64,000 nucleotides of DNA from Hirschia baltica ATCC 49814. GTDB taxonomy: Bacteria > Pseudomonadota > Alphaproteobacteria > Caulobacterales > Hyphomonadaceae. Where the stretch lies: the NCBI RefSeq assembly GCF_000023785.1, contig NC_012982.1, positions 1,054,001 to 1,118,000 on the forward strand, read 5' to 3'. The position numbers and the translations under genes were made by a program. Below the pieces are notes generated by a model. It worked only from the letters and a program-made list of their open reading frames with translations. It had not been told where the DNA came from and did not search any database. Below are positions 9,251-18,593 of this stretch, one piece after another (the stretch's first letter is position 1; each line of letters opens with the position of its first letter).

Positions 9251-10222
9251 TTATAACGGGTAAGACATGGCTACGTTGCAGCGTTCATATCGTGCTCCAA
9301 AGTGTTCCATGATATATGGGTCATGAATAAAGCCGTTCTTTTCATAAAGATGTATAGCTGCCTCACATTTCTTATTCGTTAGAAGGTACATGCATGTCAG
9401 GTTCATTTCTTTTGCACGATTGATGGTAGCTTGAAGCAATTTTTCGCCGATTTTCAAGCCGCGCGCATTATCTGTTACACCCATTTTTGTGAGTTCGAAT
9501 ATTCCGTCTTCTATTTTGATTAATGCACAAGTTCCAACCACACCAAATTGTGGTGTTTTAGCGAAAAGAATAACGCCGCCACGGTCAATGATAAGCTTAC
9601 GTGGATTTTCAATAATTTCACGATCATTTTGCTCTAGTTTGAACATGCTAGAGACCCATTGTTCAGAGATGTCATGAAAATCCTGAGCAAGATCATCTGT
9701 AAAATCAACTATTTCGACAGGATTAGGATTGCTTATTTTTAGGACACGTTCTTCTAAGGAAGATTCATTGAGGTTTTGTTCTAAACGGGAGAGGGCATCC
9801 AATAGATTCATAGGAGAAGCACCAGTAGGAAACGAACTTGCTTGTTTGGCGGCTTCTTGCACATGGGGCCACAGATTTTCTCTCAAACTCTCAAGCGTTG
9901 CTTCGCCCTTGGGAGTCAATTCTATCCATTTTACACGTTGATCTTTGTCGTCAGCACGAGTGGTGACGAGGCCCGATTCAATAATCGTATTCAATGTGCG
10001 TGTGACTGCCGGCTGGCTCACACCGAGAGCTTCAACTGCTTGCGCAACAGTAATTGATCCAAGTGTGTCGATGGCTTTCAATAGGGGAAATTGGCTAGGT
10101 TGGATGCTAAATCCGTGTGCTTCATGTAATCTTGCGGCATCTGCTTGAAGGCGTTCTGCTAGGCGTTTTAGCCGACTGCCTAATGCCAAATAGCCAGCAT
10201 TTTCCAATATATCTTTTACCAT
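9251..10222 (-). CDS. MarR-family regulator fused to a GNAT acetyltransferase
   Basis: 323 residues in two domains. Residues about 1-150 form a MarR winged-helix domain (SQFPLLKAIDTLGSITVAQ, then the recognition helix VSQPAVTRTLNTIIESGLV and the wing DDKDQRVKWIELT). Residues about 165-323 form a GNAT acetyltransferase, with the acetyl-CoA loop region in TDNARGLKIGEKLL and the C-terminal CMYLLTNKKCEAAIHLYEKNGF. This fusion architecture is known in other bacteria, but its substrate is generally uncharacterised. A 16-base palindrome 33 bases upstream of the start (10255-10270) is a likely autoregulatory operator. No partner gene is obvious; the next gene on this strand is a membrane protein of unknown role. 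Confidence 0.88.
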   Translation of the reverse strand: MVKDILENAGYLALGSRLKRLAERLQADAARLHEAHGFSIQPSQFPLLKAIDTLGSITVAQAVEALGVSQPAVTRTLNTIIESGLVTTRADDKDQRVKWIELTPKGEATLESLRENLWPHVQEAAKQASSFPTGASPMNLLDALSRLEQNLNESSLEERVLKISNPNPVEIVDFTDDLAQDFHDISEQWVSSMFKLEQNDREIIENPRKLIIDRGGVILFAKTPQFGVVGTCALIKIEDGIFELTKMGVTDNARGLKIGEKLLQATINRAKEMNLTCMYLLTNKKCEAAIHLYEKNGFIHDPYIMEHFGARYERCNVAMSYPL

Positions 10223-10254
10223 ATCTTTATTCCAAACCGAGCTTTGAGATTTAA

Positions 10255-10270
10255 ATATAACATGTTATAT
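10255..10270. promoter_or_regulatory. Perfect 16-bp palindrome, likely MarR operator
   Basis: ATATAACATGTTATAT is a perfect palindrome located 33 bases upstream of the MarR-GNAT start codon, in an AT-rich promoter-like region. Size and symmetry fit a MarR dimer site. That it is an autoregulatory operator is inference from position. Confidence 0.6.
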
Positions 10271-10322
10271 AAATATTCAAGAGTGTAAGATTCTAAATTA
10301 TAATTAGTAAGTCGATTGGGCG

Positions 10323-11276
10323 TTAGAATTGATTGGTGCGCAGTAAATTGTTCACACGAACATTTCCGCCGGGCTCAAATTTTTTTGCGTATTTATTGAT
10401 ACACTCTGGATGAAGCGAGGTGCGCCCAGGCCATGTCCAGCGGCGAAATTCAACATCATTTTGAACCAGAATTTTGTCGATGATTTCTGCTTGATCTATC
10501 CATTGGCCTTCAACAGGAAAAGTCGCACCAAGGTCGATTTTTGTGCCATCTAAAAAATGAATTGTGTAGTTTAAATGGCTCATATTCTCGTCGGTGTAAT
10601 TGCAGCCAAGTTCGACATATTTAGCTTCAGATAGGAGTTGTATTTCTGGTGATATAAACGGAATAATATGTTGTTTTTCAACACTTTGTTTGCTCACCAC
10701 GGTGTGAGATTGAAATTCCAGATACATAATGCCAGCTGTAAAAACTGATAAAAGGATTGCTTGCCATTCCATGAAGCTGGTCATGTGGTTGAAGAAGGAT
10801 GAGACGAAATTTTCGGGTTTGGTAATATCTAACGATTTATCGCTGCGCGCCTTTTTTAAAAAATGACGCACTATAAATCCATTCACCTTGTCTGTGACTA
10901 ATCCGGTGAAAACGGATTTTTTGAGATTGGGTTTTATCGCTAGGATTATTCCTAAAATTGATAAACAGATAAATACCCACGCCAATGCGCCCAGCATAAG
11001 CGCGGGGCCAAAGCTATAGTCAAACAAAATTGCATTTGTTGTTTTTGCGTGGGCAAGAGCAGCAGATTTTGAGAAATCGACGAGTATTGGCCAGAGATAT
11101 TGTACGCCAATAAAAATGCCAGCAAACCAAAGCATTACGATAAGCCAAGTGAGCATTTCATAGGCATGAGGTGCTTCTGGTTCATCCATCAAATAATCAG
11201 TGATGGCGTCAGGAATATCTCTATCAGCTAAAGCCTGGCGTATGTCTGCTTCTGATCTTTTGAGGCGGAAGGGCAT
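10323..11276 (-). CDS. Hypothetical membrane protein
   Basis: 317 residues; I do not recognise the family. The N-terminal 35 residues are charged and may form a short helical domain (SEADIRQALADRDIPDAITDYL). Three hydrophobic segments follow, near residues 40-64, 88-116 and 172-190. The last 120 residues are soluble, with Trp, Cys and aromatic residues (RRWTWPGRTSLHPEC). It follows rsmD by 18 bases on the same strand, so the two are probably co-transcribed, but no functional link is evident. Confidence 0.75.
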   Translation of the reverse strand: MPFRLKRSEADIRQALADRDIPDAITDYLMDEPEAPHAYEMLTWLIVMLWFAGIFIGVQYLWPILVDFSKSAALAHAKTTNAILFDYSFGPALMLGALAWVFICLSILGIILAIKPNLKKSVFTGLVTDKVNGFIVRHFLKKARSDKSLDITKPENFVSSFFNHMTSFMEWQAILLSVFTAGIMYLEFQSHTVVSKQSVEKQHIIPFISPEIQLLSEAKYVELGCNYTDENMSHLNYTIHFLDGTKIDLGATFPVEGQWIDQAEIIDKILVQNDVEFRRWTWPGRTSLHPECINKYAKKFEPGGNVRVNNLLRTNQF

Positions 11277-11294
11277 AGAAGAAGGCCTGTCGAA

Positions 11295-11912
11295 TTATTC
11301 GTTTTGCGTCGTGTCTTCTTTGGGGATGCTGGTTTCTTCATCATCGGGTTTAATAACCCTCGCCATGTACACACGGGCAGCGCCGTAGCTTTTTTCATGC
11401 AGGACTTCAAAACCGGGGAATTTGGGTTCTGGATCATCCTTGGATACTTCGGCAACGATAATAGCATCGTCAGCTAGCCAATCACCTTTGACAAGCTCAG
11501 TAATTGCAGGGTCAACAAGTTCATACCCATAGGGTGGGTCCATAAATGCAATATCGAATTTTTCACCGGCACCTGCCGGGCGTTTACCTAAATCTACAGC
11601 AGATCGTCTGTGGATACGTGTAGTGCCAAATTGCTGGAATTTTTCGATATTTTCACGAATAACGCCGCGCGCTTTAACGTGTGTTTCTACAAACAGACAA
11701 TAGCTTGCCCCTCGCGAAAGGGCTTCAAACCCAAGTGCACCAGAGCCAGCATAAAGGTCTATCACGCGTGCGTCTTCGATAGGCGGAGCCCATGCTGCAT
11801 GTGCCAATATATTGAACATGGCTTCACGTGCTCTATCAGACGTGGGACGAGTGTCGCGACCTTCGGGTGTGATGATCGAACGACCTTTGAGTTTTCCGCT
11901 TACAATTCTCAT
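11295..11912 (-). CDS. rsmD: 16S rRNA m2G966 methyltransferase RsmD
   Basis: Methylates G966 of 16S rRNA using S-adenosylmethionine. I chose the ATG at 11912 because the family begins MRIVSGKLKGR; the open frame extends 29 codons further upstream but that stretch has no family similarity and would overlap the divergent tadA. The resulting 205 residues match the usual size. The SAM-binding motif VIDLYAGSGALGFEALSRGA and the catalytic FMDPPYG are both present, and RPTSDRAREAMFNIL is the family-specific N-terminal block. It is divergent from tadA with 47 bases between start codons. Confidence 0.95.
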   Translation of the reverse strand: MRIVSGKLKGRSIITPEGRDTRPTSDRAREAMFNILAHAAWAPPIEDARVIDLYAGSGALGFEALSRGASYCLFVETHVKARGVIRENIEKFQQFGTTRIHRRSAVDLGKRPAGAGEKFDIAFMDPPYGYELVDPAITELVKGDWLADDAIIVAEVSKDDPEPKFPGFEVLHEKSYGAARVYMARVIKPDDEETSIPKEDTTQNE

Positions 11913-11959
11913 AAGAAATGCGTTAGCACTGTCAGATATGATTTGGGAATGGGTAATTG

Positions 11960-12424
11960 ATGAAAGAAGCTGAACAAATGCCATATATGGCCCGTGCAAT
12001 GCAATTGGCTGAAGAAGCCGCGCTGGCTGGTGAAGTGCCTGTGGGAGCGGTTATTGTTGATCCGAGCACAGGAAATATAGTGGGTGAGGGGCGTAATGGT
12101 CCTATTGGGGCACACGACCCCACTGCACATGCTGAAATCGTTGCTATTCGAAATGCATGCGCGTCTGTTGATAATTATCGCCTGCCTGATCTGGAGCTAT
12201 ATGTCACGCTGGAGCCATGTGCCATGTGTGCTGGCGCGATTAGTTTTGCGCGTATCGGGAAAGTTGTTTTTGCGGCAGATGATCCAAAAGGTGGTGCAAT
12301 TAAACACGGGCCCAAATTTTTTGAGCAATCAACATGTCATTGGCGATCTCAATGGGAACAGGACATACGTTTTGCGAGTGAGGCTGGAGAGATGCTAAGA
12401 GCGTTCTTTAAATCAAGGCGTTGA
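11960..12424 (+). CDS. tadA: tRNA-specific adenosine deaminase
   Basis: Converts A34 to inosine in tRNA-Arg(ACG). 154 residues from the ATG at 11960; a TTG one codon upstream is possible. The zinc-deaminase motifs are complete: HAE in DPTAHAEIVAIR and PCAMCAGAI. The N-terminal MARAMQLAEEAALAGEVPVGAVIVD block and the FxS-type C-terminus complete the family signature. It is divergent from rsmD and ends 6 bases before the convergent TauE/SafE gene. Confidence 0.96.
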   Translation: MKEAEQMPYMARAMQLAEEAALAGEVPVGAVIVDPSTGNIVGEGRNGPIGAHDPTAHAEIVAIRNACASVDNYRLPDLELYVTLEPCAMCAGAISFARIGKVVFAADDPKGGAIKHGPKFFEQSTCHWRSQWEQDIRFASEAGEMLRAFFKSRR

Positions 12425-12430
12425 AATATA

Positions 12431-13177
12431 TTAAAAAATACCAGCGGCGCGCAAAAGGAAGACGACGCCAATCGCTGTGACGAGCCATTTCATCCAGCTT
12501 TTGAAATTAACATCATTCATTCTGTGCAAGACGAGCCCGCCCAACCATGTACCGGTCATTGATATGGGTATCGCTGCAATTAAAAACCACAATGGTGGCA
12601 GTGCGGACATGCCAGCAGCCTGAATTGCAGGTCCGGTCCAGAAACCAATTTTGATAAGGTGGGCGAGTGCCTGCGTTGTTGATTTATTGGCGACAATGCC
12701 TTGGCGGGTGAGGTCTGAACGGACAAAGAAAATGTCCAGCATTGGCCCCGCCACCCCTGCAAGTGTGTTTAGTCCAGAAACAAGAAAACCGGCTATTATA
12801 CTATCGGTTTTTCTAAGGATATCAGCATGAAACAGGTTTTTGGGTAGCCATATAAGCAGAGGAAGTAAGCCTAGAATGAGATAGAGTGTAGGCTTGTCTG
12901 GAACCCAATTTACAAAACAAAGAAGTGCAATCGCTATCAAAGCACCTACGATATAGTGTCGAATGAGTGTCCAGTTTATGTGTCTGCGCAGTAGAAATGC
13001 TCTCCAACCATTGGCGACAAATTGTATGGCTCCGTGAATAATCATCGCTTGCGGGATTGAAACGACAGCAGCAAGCATACCCATCAAAATTAATCCACCA
13101 GCCATTCCAAAAATGCCAGAAATGAATGCGGTGATAAGTGTGGTTATGAGAATAAGAAAAGCGATGAGTAACGACAT
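12431..13177 (-). CDS. TauE/SafE family membrane permease
   Basis: 248 residues, almost entirely hydrophobic, with about seven or eight membrane segments. The N-terminal ISGIFGMAGGLILMG and the second-half AGFLVSGLNTLAGVAGPMLDIFF and GTWLGGLVLHRM repeats are typical of TauE/SafE permeases, which export sulfite, sulfonates or related anions. The substrate cannot be told from sequence. It converges on tadA. A distant second member of the same superfamily lies at about 62.4 kb. Confidence 0.85.
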   Translation of the reverse strand: MSLLIAFLILITTLITAFISGIFGMAGGLILMGMLAAVVSIPQAMIIHGAIQFVANGWRAFLLRRHINWTLIRHYIVGALIAIALLCFVNWVPDKPTLYLILGLLPLLIWLPKNLFHADILRKTDSIIAGFLVSGLNTLAGVAGPMLDIFFVRSDLTRQGIVANKSTTQALAHLIKIGFWTGPAIQAAGMSALPPLWFLIAAIPISMTGTWLGGLVLHRMNDVNFKSWMKWLVTAIGVVFLLRAAGIF

Positions 13178-13325
13178 GAAGCGTCTTTAACGGCAATGCG
13201 TCTGGTTTGCCAATATGCAGATTGGGTGAGATAGGGGTTTCCAGCTTGAGTTGTCTGCAATTGTTTGATACATGCTGCTCCCTTACTTTGACGAGCAATA
13301 GCTCGAATTATGACTGGAGAATTAT

Positions 13326-14852
13326 ATGTCGGAGCGTCGCGAGACGGGCCGTAAGCCCAAATCTACTCAATCAACAAACAGGCCTGCTGAAAAATCAGTT
13401 CAATCACCAGATTGGTCCAAAGGCGAACGCATTGCAAAGTGGCTAGCTGCTGCTGGTGTGTGTTCACGCCGAGAAGCTGAGCGCCTTATTGAAGAAGGGC
13501 TCGTGGCTGTAAATGGGCAGGTGCTTGATAGCGCTGCTTTTAAGGTAACCGGTAATGAAAAAATTACGGTTGAAGGTAAGCGTGTAGGTGGTCCAGATAA
13601 AACACGTCTCTGGCGCTTTCATAAACCCAAAGGCCTTGTGACAACGAATTCAGACCCTGAAGGGCGGCCAACTGTTTTTGAACATCTGCCGAAAAAGCTT
13701 CCGCGCGTGATGACGATTGGGCGATTGGACCTGAATACAGAAGGTCTTTTATTGCTGACAAATGATGGCGAATTGGCGCGTACGCTTGAGTTACCAACAA
13801 CAGGTTTGAAGCGGTGTTATCGTGCACGCGCCTTTGGTAAAATCACGCAAGCTGAGCTAGATAAACTTCAAGAAGGTGTGTTGTTCGAAGGCGTTGTATA
13901 TCGCTCTATCATTGCAACTTTGGATAAAACCAAAGGTGACAATAATTGGATTGATATGACACTGACTGAAGGTAAGAAACGCGAAGCGCGTCGTGCCTTG
14001 GAAAGTGTTGGCCTGATTGTGAACCGCTTGATCCGTGTATCTTACGGTCCCTTTGAATTGGGTGACCTTGTTGAAGGCGGCGTAGCAGAGATACCAGCTG
14101 GCGAATTATTGTCTGAATTTGGTGATAGCATATCTCGTAAACGGCGCCCTGATCCTGCAAGTGTGCCTCAATCCTATTTGGAGCCAGATACAAAGCGCAG
14201 GCGCACAAAGGGACGTGATGAAGATACTTCACAAACAGCACCTGCAAAGAAGCCTGCTGCAACGATAAAACCATTGCGTGGTGAAAAGTTTGAAAAGCCA
14301 AGCTCAGGAAGAGAGCCAGCGCAGCGTTCGCACAAACGTCAAACACCGCACCGTTATGCAGCATTGCGCGAGGGGGCCGAGACTAATCCTGAGCCGCGTG
14401 ATTTCAGCAAACCGGCTAAACCGGGCGAAGCCGTTGTGCCAGCCAGTCTAGCTAAAACGCGTAAGACGACGGCACCGCGTAAAGAGGCAGATGCAGTTTG
14501 GATAACGGAAGCGGACGGAACAAGACGTGAGTTGCCGCAACGCCCTAAAACAGCTGGGTCTCGCCGCGATCGCGCAAGAGCTAAGGGGAATACTGCGCAC
14601 CCAACTAAAGAGGATGTTGTGCGTCCACGTTCTTTAAGCGAGCGTCGTCAGGAGAAAAAGGGTAAAACAAGCTCCGGTGAAATTGGCTCTCGCGGTGATG
14701 GTGGATTGCCTTGGAATGAGCGTGCAGGTGCGACACGCGGAAAACCACGTCCAGCAGGTGTGAGACCAGCTCCCAAACGGGGTGGGTCTAGTTCAAAAAC
14801 GGATCGTTTCAATAAGGGCGGAAAATCGGGCGGACCTAAAGGGCGCAGATAG
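13326..14852 (+). CDS. rluB: 23S rRNA pseudouridine synthase (RluB-type) with long basic tail
   Basis: 508 residues. Residues about 36-85 form an S4 RNA-binding domain (IAKWLAAAGVCSRREAERLIEEGLVAVNG). The RsuA/RluB-type catalytic domain follows, with the catalytic Asp in GRLDLNTEGLLLLTNDGEL and the block KKREARRALESVGL. From about residue 265 to the end the protein is a low-complexity, Lys/Arg/Pro/Ser-rich extension of about 240 residues finishing GGKSGGPKGRR. Such disordered basic tails are common in alphaproteobacterial RluB and probably bind RNA. The product is expected to be pseudouridine at 2605 of 23S rRNA; the exact site is inferred. A terminator follows directly. Confidence 0.9.
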   Translation: MSERRETGRKPKSTQSTNRPAEKSVQSPDWSKGERIAKWLAAAGVCSRREAERLIEEGLVAVNGQVLDSAAFKVTGNEKITVEGKRVGGPDKTRLWRFHKPKGLVTTNSDPEGRPTVFEHLPKKLPRVMTIGRLDLNTEGLLLLTNDGELARTLELPTTGLKRCYRARAFGKITQAELDKLQEGVLFEGVVYRSIIATLDKTKGDNNWIDMTLTEGKKREARRALESVGLIVNRLIRVSYGPFELGDLVEGGVAEIPAGELLSEFGDSISRKRRPDPASVPQSYLEPDTKRRRTKGRDEDTSQTAPAKKPAATIKPLRGEKFEKPSSGREPAQRSHKRQTPHRYAALREGAETNPEPRDFSKPAKPGEAVVPASLAKTRKTTAPRKEADAVWITEADGTRRELPQRPKTAGSRRDRARAKGNTAHPTKEDVVRPRSLSERRQEKKGKTSSGEIGSRGDGGLPWNERAGATRGKPRPAGVRPAPKRGGSSSKTDRFNKGGKSGGPKGRR

Positions 14853-14879
14853 CAGATAGCTGAAAAATAAAGCAAAGAA

Positions 14880-14911
14880 AAAGGCTCTCAAAAATTGAGA
14901 GCCTTTTTTAT
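14880..14911. terminator. Bidirectional rho-independent terminator
   Basis: AAGGCTCTCA (14881-14890) pairs with TGAGAGCCTT (14895-14904) around a 4-base loop, with a T-tract after it and an A-rich stretch before it. It ends rluB on the plus strand and can also serve the small secreted-protein gene on the minus strand. Confidence 0.88.
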
Positions 14912-14928
14912 TGATTATGTCTAAGAAG

Positions 14929-15252
14929 TTATTCCGTTACAGAAATCACTGTGGCAGTTCCAGTTACGCCATCATTTCTTGTATAGCCTGTGGTGAAACC
15001 GACATCATGTGAAACTTCATCAAAAGTGACACAAACTTTTTGTTCTGCTTCACCACCGCAAAGTGTTTTGCCTGTTTCGTCCCAAGAATAGGGTGAAGTT
15101 TGGTCACCAATAGTGGCTGTCTGTGCGGTGGAGTCTAGAATGATTGTAACTTTGTCACCGTCTTCTGGTGCAAACTCAATTGTCATGCTTCCAGCATAGG
15201 CTGGCGCAGCAAGAAAAATTGCAGACAGCGCTGCAAGGATAAATTTTTTCAT
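14929..15252 (-). CDS. Small secreted hypothetical protein
   Basis: 107 residues; family not recognised. A Sec signal peptide is clear (MKKFILAALSAIFLAAPAYA, cleavage after AYA), giving a mature protein of about 87 residues that is rich in Thr, Asp and beta-strand-like patterns. Two cysteines nine residues apart (LCGGEAEQKVC) could form a disulfide. The product is therefore expected in the periplasm or outside the cell. A ribosome site (GGGAGGAAA) precedes the ATG. Confidence 0.8.
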   Translation of the reverse strand: MKKFILAALSAIFLAAPAYAGSMTIEFAPEDGDKVTIILDSTAQTATIGDQTSPYSWDETGKTLCGGEAEQKVCVTFDEVSHDVGFTTGYTRNDGVTGTATVISVTE

Positions 15253-15384
15253 GATTTCCTCCCAATTGCTCCATCATTTTTGATGTAAGCTTTTTTAGAG
15301 GCGACCCAATTCGCCCCTACGGAAGTATTAACGATATTTACGTTGCGAAAGAACAAGTCTAAACAAGGTTAATTTTTGTTAATT

Positions 15385-16668
15385 TTATCCGCGACCTTTG
15401 GCGCGCCAGCCGATATCACTGCGATAAAAGCCTTCAGGCCAATCAACTTTGTCAACTGCCTTATACGCTTTGTCGATTGCGTCTGTGATTGTGTCAGCAA
15501 GTGCGGTTACACCTAAGACACGGCCACCAGCGGCGACAATTTCGCCATTCTTTTCAGCTGTACCAGCATGAAAGACGACGACACCTTCAGCGCTTGCTTC
15601 GGCCTCATCCAATCTTTTGATGACAGATCCTTTTTCATAGGCAGCAGGATAGCCGTTTGTTGCCATGACGACACACACGGCTGCATCTTCAAAACGCTCA
15701 GGGCGACGACAATCAGCTAGGTCAAAGCCGGTTGCACATGCTAGCATTAACGGTAGAATTTCGCCTTTAAGACGTGCCATGATGACCTGACATTCAGGAT
15801 CACCAAAGCGGCAATTATATTCAACGACGCGCGGATTGCCGTCAGGGCCGATCATCAATCCAACATATAGAACGCCTGTATATGGAATACCCATATCGCG
15901 CATGCCTTTTATCGTCGGATTGACGATTTCTGTCATGACGCGTTCCTGCATGTCTGCATCAAGAATAGGAGCAGGCGAATAGGCACCCATACCGCCTGTA
16001 TTCACGCCTGTATCGCCATCACCAACGCGCTTGTGATCTTGTGCGCCAGCAAGCGCGACGGCGGTGTTTCCGTCTGTTAATGCAAAGAAAGAGGCTTCTT
16101 CACCATGCATGAATTCTTCAATGACGAGTTCAGCGGAAGATTCGCCAAATTGACCGGCGAGCATGTCGTCAATAGAGCTCTCCGCTTCTTCGCGTGTTTC
16201 TGCGATGACAACGCCTTTACCAGCTGCAAGGCCATCTGCTTTGAGCACATAGGGAGCTGAGAATTTATCGAGAAATGCTTTAGCTTCAGCTGCATCTGTA
16301 AAACGGCCATATTCAGCCGTTGGTACACCACATGCTTTCATTAAGTCCTTAGAAAAACCTTTTGAACTTTCCAATTGAGCGGCAGCTTTAGATGGGCCAA
16401 ATACAGGAATATCAGCCATTCGCAGTTTGTCGGCCAATCCCATGGCGAGGGGCACTTCAGGACCGATGATGACTAGATGGGGGCGTTCGTCTTTTGCTAG
16501 GCGAACCTGACCATCAATGTCTTCAGCTTTAATCGGGATGCACCGAGCGACATTCGCCATTCCGGGGTTTCCCGGGGCACATAGGATTGAAGTGACTTTA
16601 GGGCTTTTGTTAAGCCGCCAAGCCAGCGCATGTTCGCGGCCACCGCCGCCGACGATAAGTATTTTCAT
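15385..16668 (-). CDS. purD: Phosphoribosylamine-glycine ligase (GARS)
   Basis: ATP-grasp enzyme of purine synthesis that joins phosphoribosylamine and glycine. 427 residues, the family's usual length. The N-terminus MKILIVGGGGREHALAW binds the phosphate, the ATP-grasp part includes PYVLKADGLAAGKGVV and VIEEFMHGEEASFF, and the metal site is in EYNCRFGDPECQ. It is divergent from xseA across about 160 bases. A small secreted-protein gene lies downstream and is probably separate. Confidence 0.97.
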   Translation of the reverse strand: MKILIVGGGGREHALAWRLNKSPKVTSILCAPGNPGMANVARCIPIKAEDIDGQVRLAKDERPHLVIIGPEVPLAMGLADKLRMADIPVFGPSKAAAQLESSKGFSKDLMKACGVPTAEYGRFTDAAEAKAFLDKFSAPYVLKADGLAAGKGVVIAETREEAESSIDDMLAGQFGESSAELVIEEFMHGEEASFFALTDGNTAVALAGAQDHKRVGDGDTGVNTGGMGAYSPAPILDADMQERVMTEIVNPTIKGMRDMGIPYTGVLYVGLMIGPDGNPRVVEYNCRFGDPECQVIMARLKGEILPLMLACATGFDLADCRRPERFEDAAVCVVMATNGYPAAYEKGSVIKRLDEAEASAEGVVVFHAGTAEKNGEIVAAGGRVLGVTALADTITDAIDKAYKAVDKVDWPEGFYRSDIGWRAKGRG

Positions 16669-16827
16669 GGGAAAAAGTCATTGGCGCTTGAATGCCCCGC
16701 CGTCAAGACTTGATTGAAAGCAAAACCGTGTGTCTACAATGGATTTTATTGCAAAACACACTGATTGAGCTGTGAATATGGTAAATCTTGGTTTGACCCG
16801 TTGGCTGGGATTCTTTATTTAAAAGAT

Positions 16828-18507
16828 ATGTCTGATCTTTTTGATGCACAAAAAAACACCACAGAAAATGAACTTGAAAAATCAGGTGTCGGGGAGGTTC
16901 ACTCCAATTCACCAGAAATGTCAGTTTCTGAACTTTCCAATCGTTTAAAGCGAACCGTCGAGGATGCATATTCTTATGTGCGGGTGCGTGGTGAATTGGG
17001 ACGTGTGACGCTGGCAAAGTCGGGCCATCTCTATGTCGATTTAAAAGATGATAAAGCAGTGCTCAACACGATTATGTGGAAAGGGCAGGTATCCAAACTT
17101 CCATTCAAACCTGAAGAGGGATTGGAAGTGATCGCTGAGGGACGTTTATCAACATATCCTGGCCGCTCTAATTATCAGATGATCGCGGAATCTATGCGAC
17201 CAGCTGGCGTTGGCGCGTTGATGCAATTGCTTGAAGAACGCAAGAAAAAATTGGCGGCTGAAGGGTTGTTTAATCCTGAGCACAAAAAAGAACTGCCGTT
17301 TTTGCCAGAAACCATAGGTGTTGTTACCAGCCCGACGGGGGCTGTAATCCGTGATATTCTGCATCGTGTGAAAGAACGCTTTCCTACGCACGTTTTGATC
17401 TGGCCGGCATTGGTGCAGGGTGAGCATGCGGCTGCTCAAGTGGCAGGAGGAATTCGCGGGTTTAATGCGATTGGACCAGCGGCGCGGAAAATAAAGCGGC
17501 CCGATTTGATTATTGTTGCGCGGGGCGGTGGATCTGTTGAGGATTTATGGCCTTTCAATGATGAGGACGTTGTTCGCGCTGTTTTTGAAAGCGAAATTCC
17601 GATCATTTCTGCTGTTGGGCATGAAACGGATACGACGCTCATTGATTTTGTCTCAGACCGACGTGCGCCAACACCAACGGGTGCAGCTGAAATTGCACTG
17701 CCTGTGCGTGCTGAACTGATTGCGACCACTGATGCATTGGGGGCGCGTGGGAAAAGAGCACTGCAACGCGGTGTTGATACAAGTAAGGTTGAGTTGAGAG
17801 CTGTGACTGCGCGGATGCCTCGGCCTGAAATGTTGGTGCAAGGTGTGCGTCAGCGACTGGACTATGCATCTGAAAAACTTGGGTTTGCGCTTAAAGATAT
17901 TGTCGTGCGTATGCGTAGCCGCTTGCAGCAGGCATCAAGCGGGCTTCAGCCATTAGCTTTGCAAAGAGAAATGGTGCGACGTAAAACAGCGCTAGACACC
18001 TTGTATATGCGAGCAAGTTTTGCGCTTCGCAGAGATGCTGGCGACCGCTCTAAGCTTTTGCATGGCATATATGGCCGCTTCCTAGCACGGGATCCGCGCA
18101 ATACTTTTGGGCGTAAGCAAGATCTGGTTGAGGCGACATTTCACCGATCAACTGTGGCTATGGAGCGCTTGATTGGCAAGAAATATGAGAATTTAGAAAC
18201 GGTGAACCGTCTCTTGTCGTCCGTATCACATGAGAATGTGTTGGCGCGGGGGTTTGTGTTGGTTCAACGCATGAATGGTGAATTGGTGCGTCATGCAAGT
18301 GATGTGGATTCATCTGAGAGATTGCGCTTGCAGTTTATTGATGACGAAGTGCGGGTGACATCTGATCCGAAGACGCCGCAAGAAGCGCCGCGTATTGTGC
18401 GCGAAACGGAGCCTCAGACCACGCAATTGGGCGGGATTGCGAGTGCACCGACAAAAAAAATAGTTAAACCTCCATCTGGGTCCGGTGGGCAGGGTGATCT
18501 GTTTTAA
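16828..18507 (+). CDS. xseA: Exodeoxyribonuclease VII large subunit
   Basis: Catalytic subunit of exonuclease VII, which degrades single-stranded DNA to oligonucleotides. I start at the ATG at 16828 (MSDLFDAQ); the open frame goes further back, but the extra 21 codons have no family support. 559 residues. The N-terminal OB fold (MSVSELSNRLKRTVEDAYSYVRVRGELG) is followed by the catalytic part with GVVTSPTGAVIRDILHR, ARGGGSVEDLWPFNDE and SAVGHETDTTLIDFVSDRRAPTPTGAAE, then a long coiled region. The last 50 residues are a disordered extension. A DUF2093 gene follows, an arrangement seen in many alphaproteobacteria. No xseB is present in the window. Confidence 0.96.
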   Translation: MSDLFDAQKNTTENELEKSGVGEVHSNSPEMSVSELSNRLKRTVEDAYSYVRVRGELGRVTLAKSGHLYVDLKDDKAVLNTIMWKGQVSKLPFKPEEGLEVIAEGRLSTYPGRSNYQMIAESMRPAGVGALMQLLEERKKKLAAEGLFNPEHKKELPFLPETIGVVTSPTGAVIRDILHRVKERFPTHVLIWPALVQGEHAAAQVAGGIRGFNAIGPAARKIKRPDLIIVARGGGSVEDLWPFNDEDVVRAVFESEIPIISAVGHETDTTLIDFVSDRRAPTPTGAAEIALPVRAELIATTDALGARGKRALQRGVDTSKVELRAVTARMPRPEMLVQGVRQRLDYASEKLGFALKDIVVRMRSRLQQASSGLQPLALQREMVRRKTALDTLYMRASFALRRDAGDRSKLLHGIYGRFLARDPRNTFGRKQDLVEATFHRSTVAMERLIGKKYENLETVNRLLSSVSHENVLARGFVLVQRMNGELVRHASDVDSSERLRLQFIDDEVRVTSDPKTPQEAPRIVRETEPQTTQLGGIASAPTKKIVKPPSGSGGQGDLF

Positions 18508-18593
18508 AAAGAATAATCAGTTATGATCTTCACGATCATACAAAATGCTGGACTTAAAATTGATGCCTCCATCTTTGTGAGGTCTAAAAGGAA

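Noticed and set aside
12431-13177. TauE/SafE genes at 12.4 and 62.4 kb as a repeat pair
   Set aside because: They belong to the same superfamily but the proteins are clearly diverged in length and sequence, so no DNA-level repeat.
15340-15384. TTAA-N6-TTAA near 15363 as a CtrA binding site
   Set aside because: The CtrA consensus needs a seven-base spacer; six bases here, and it lies at the end of purD, not at a promoter of a cell-cycle gene.
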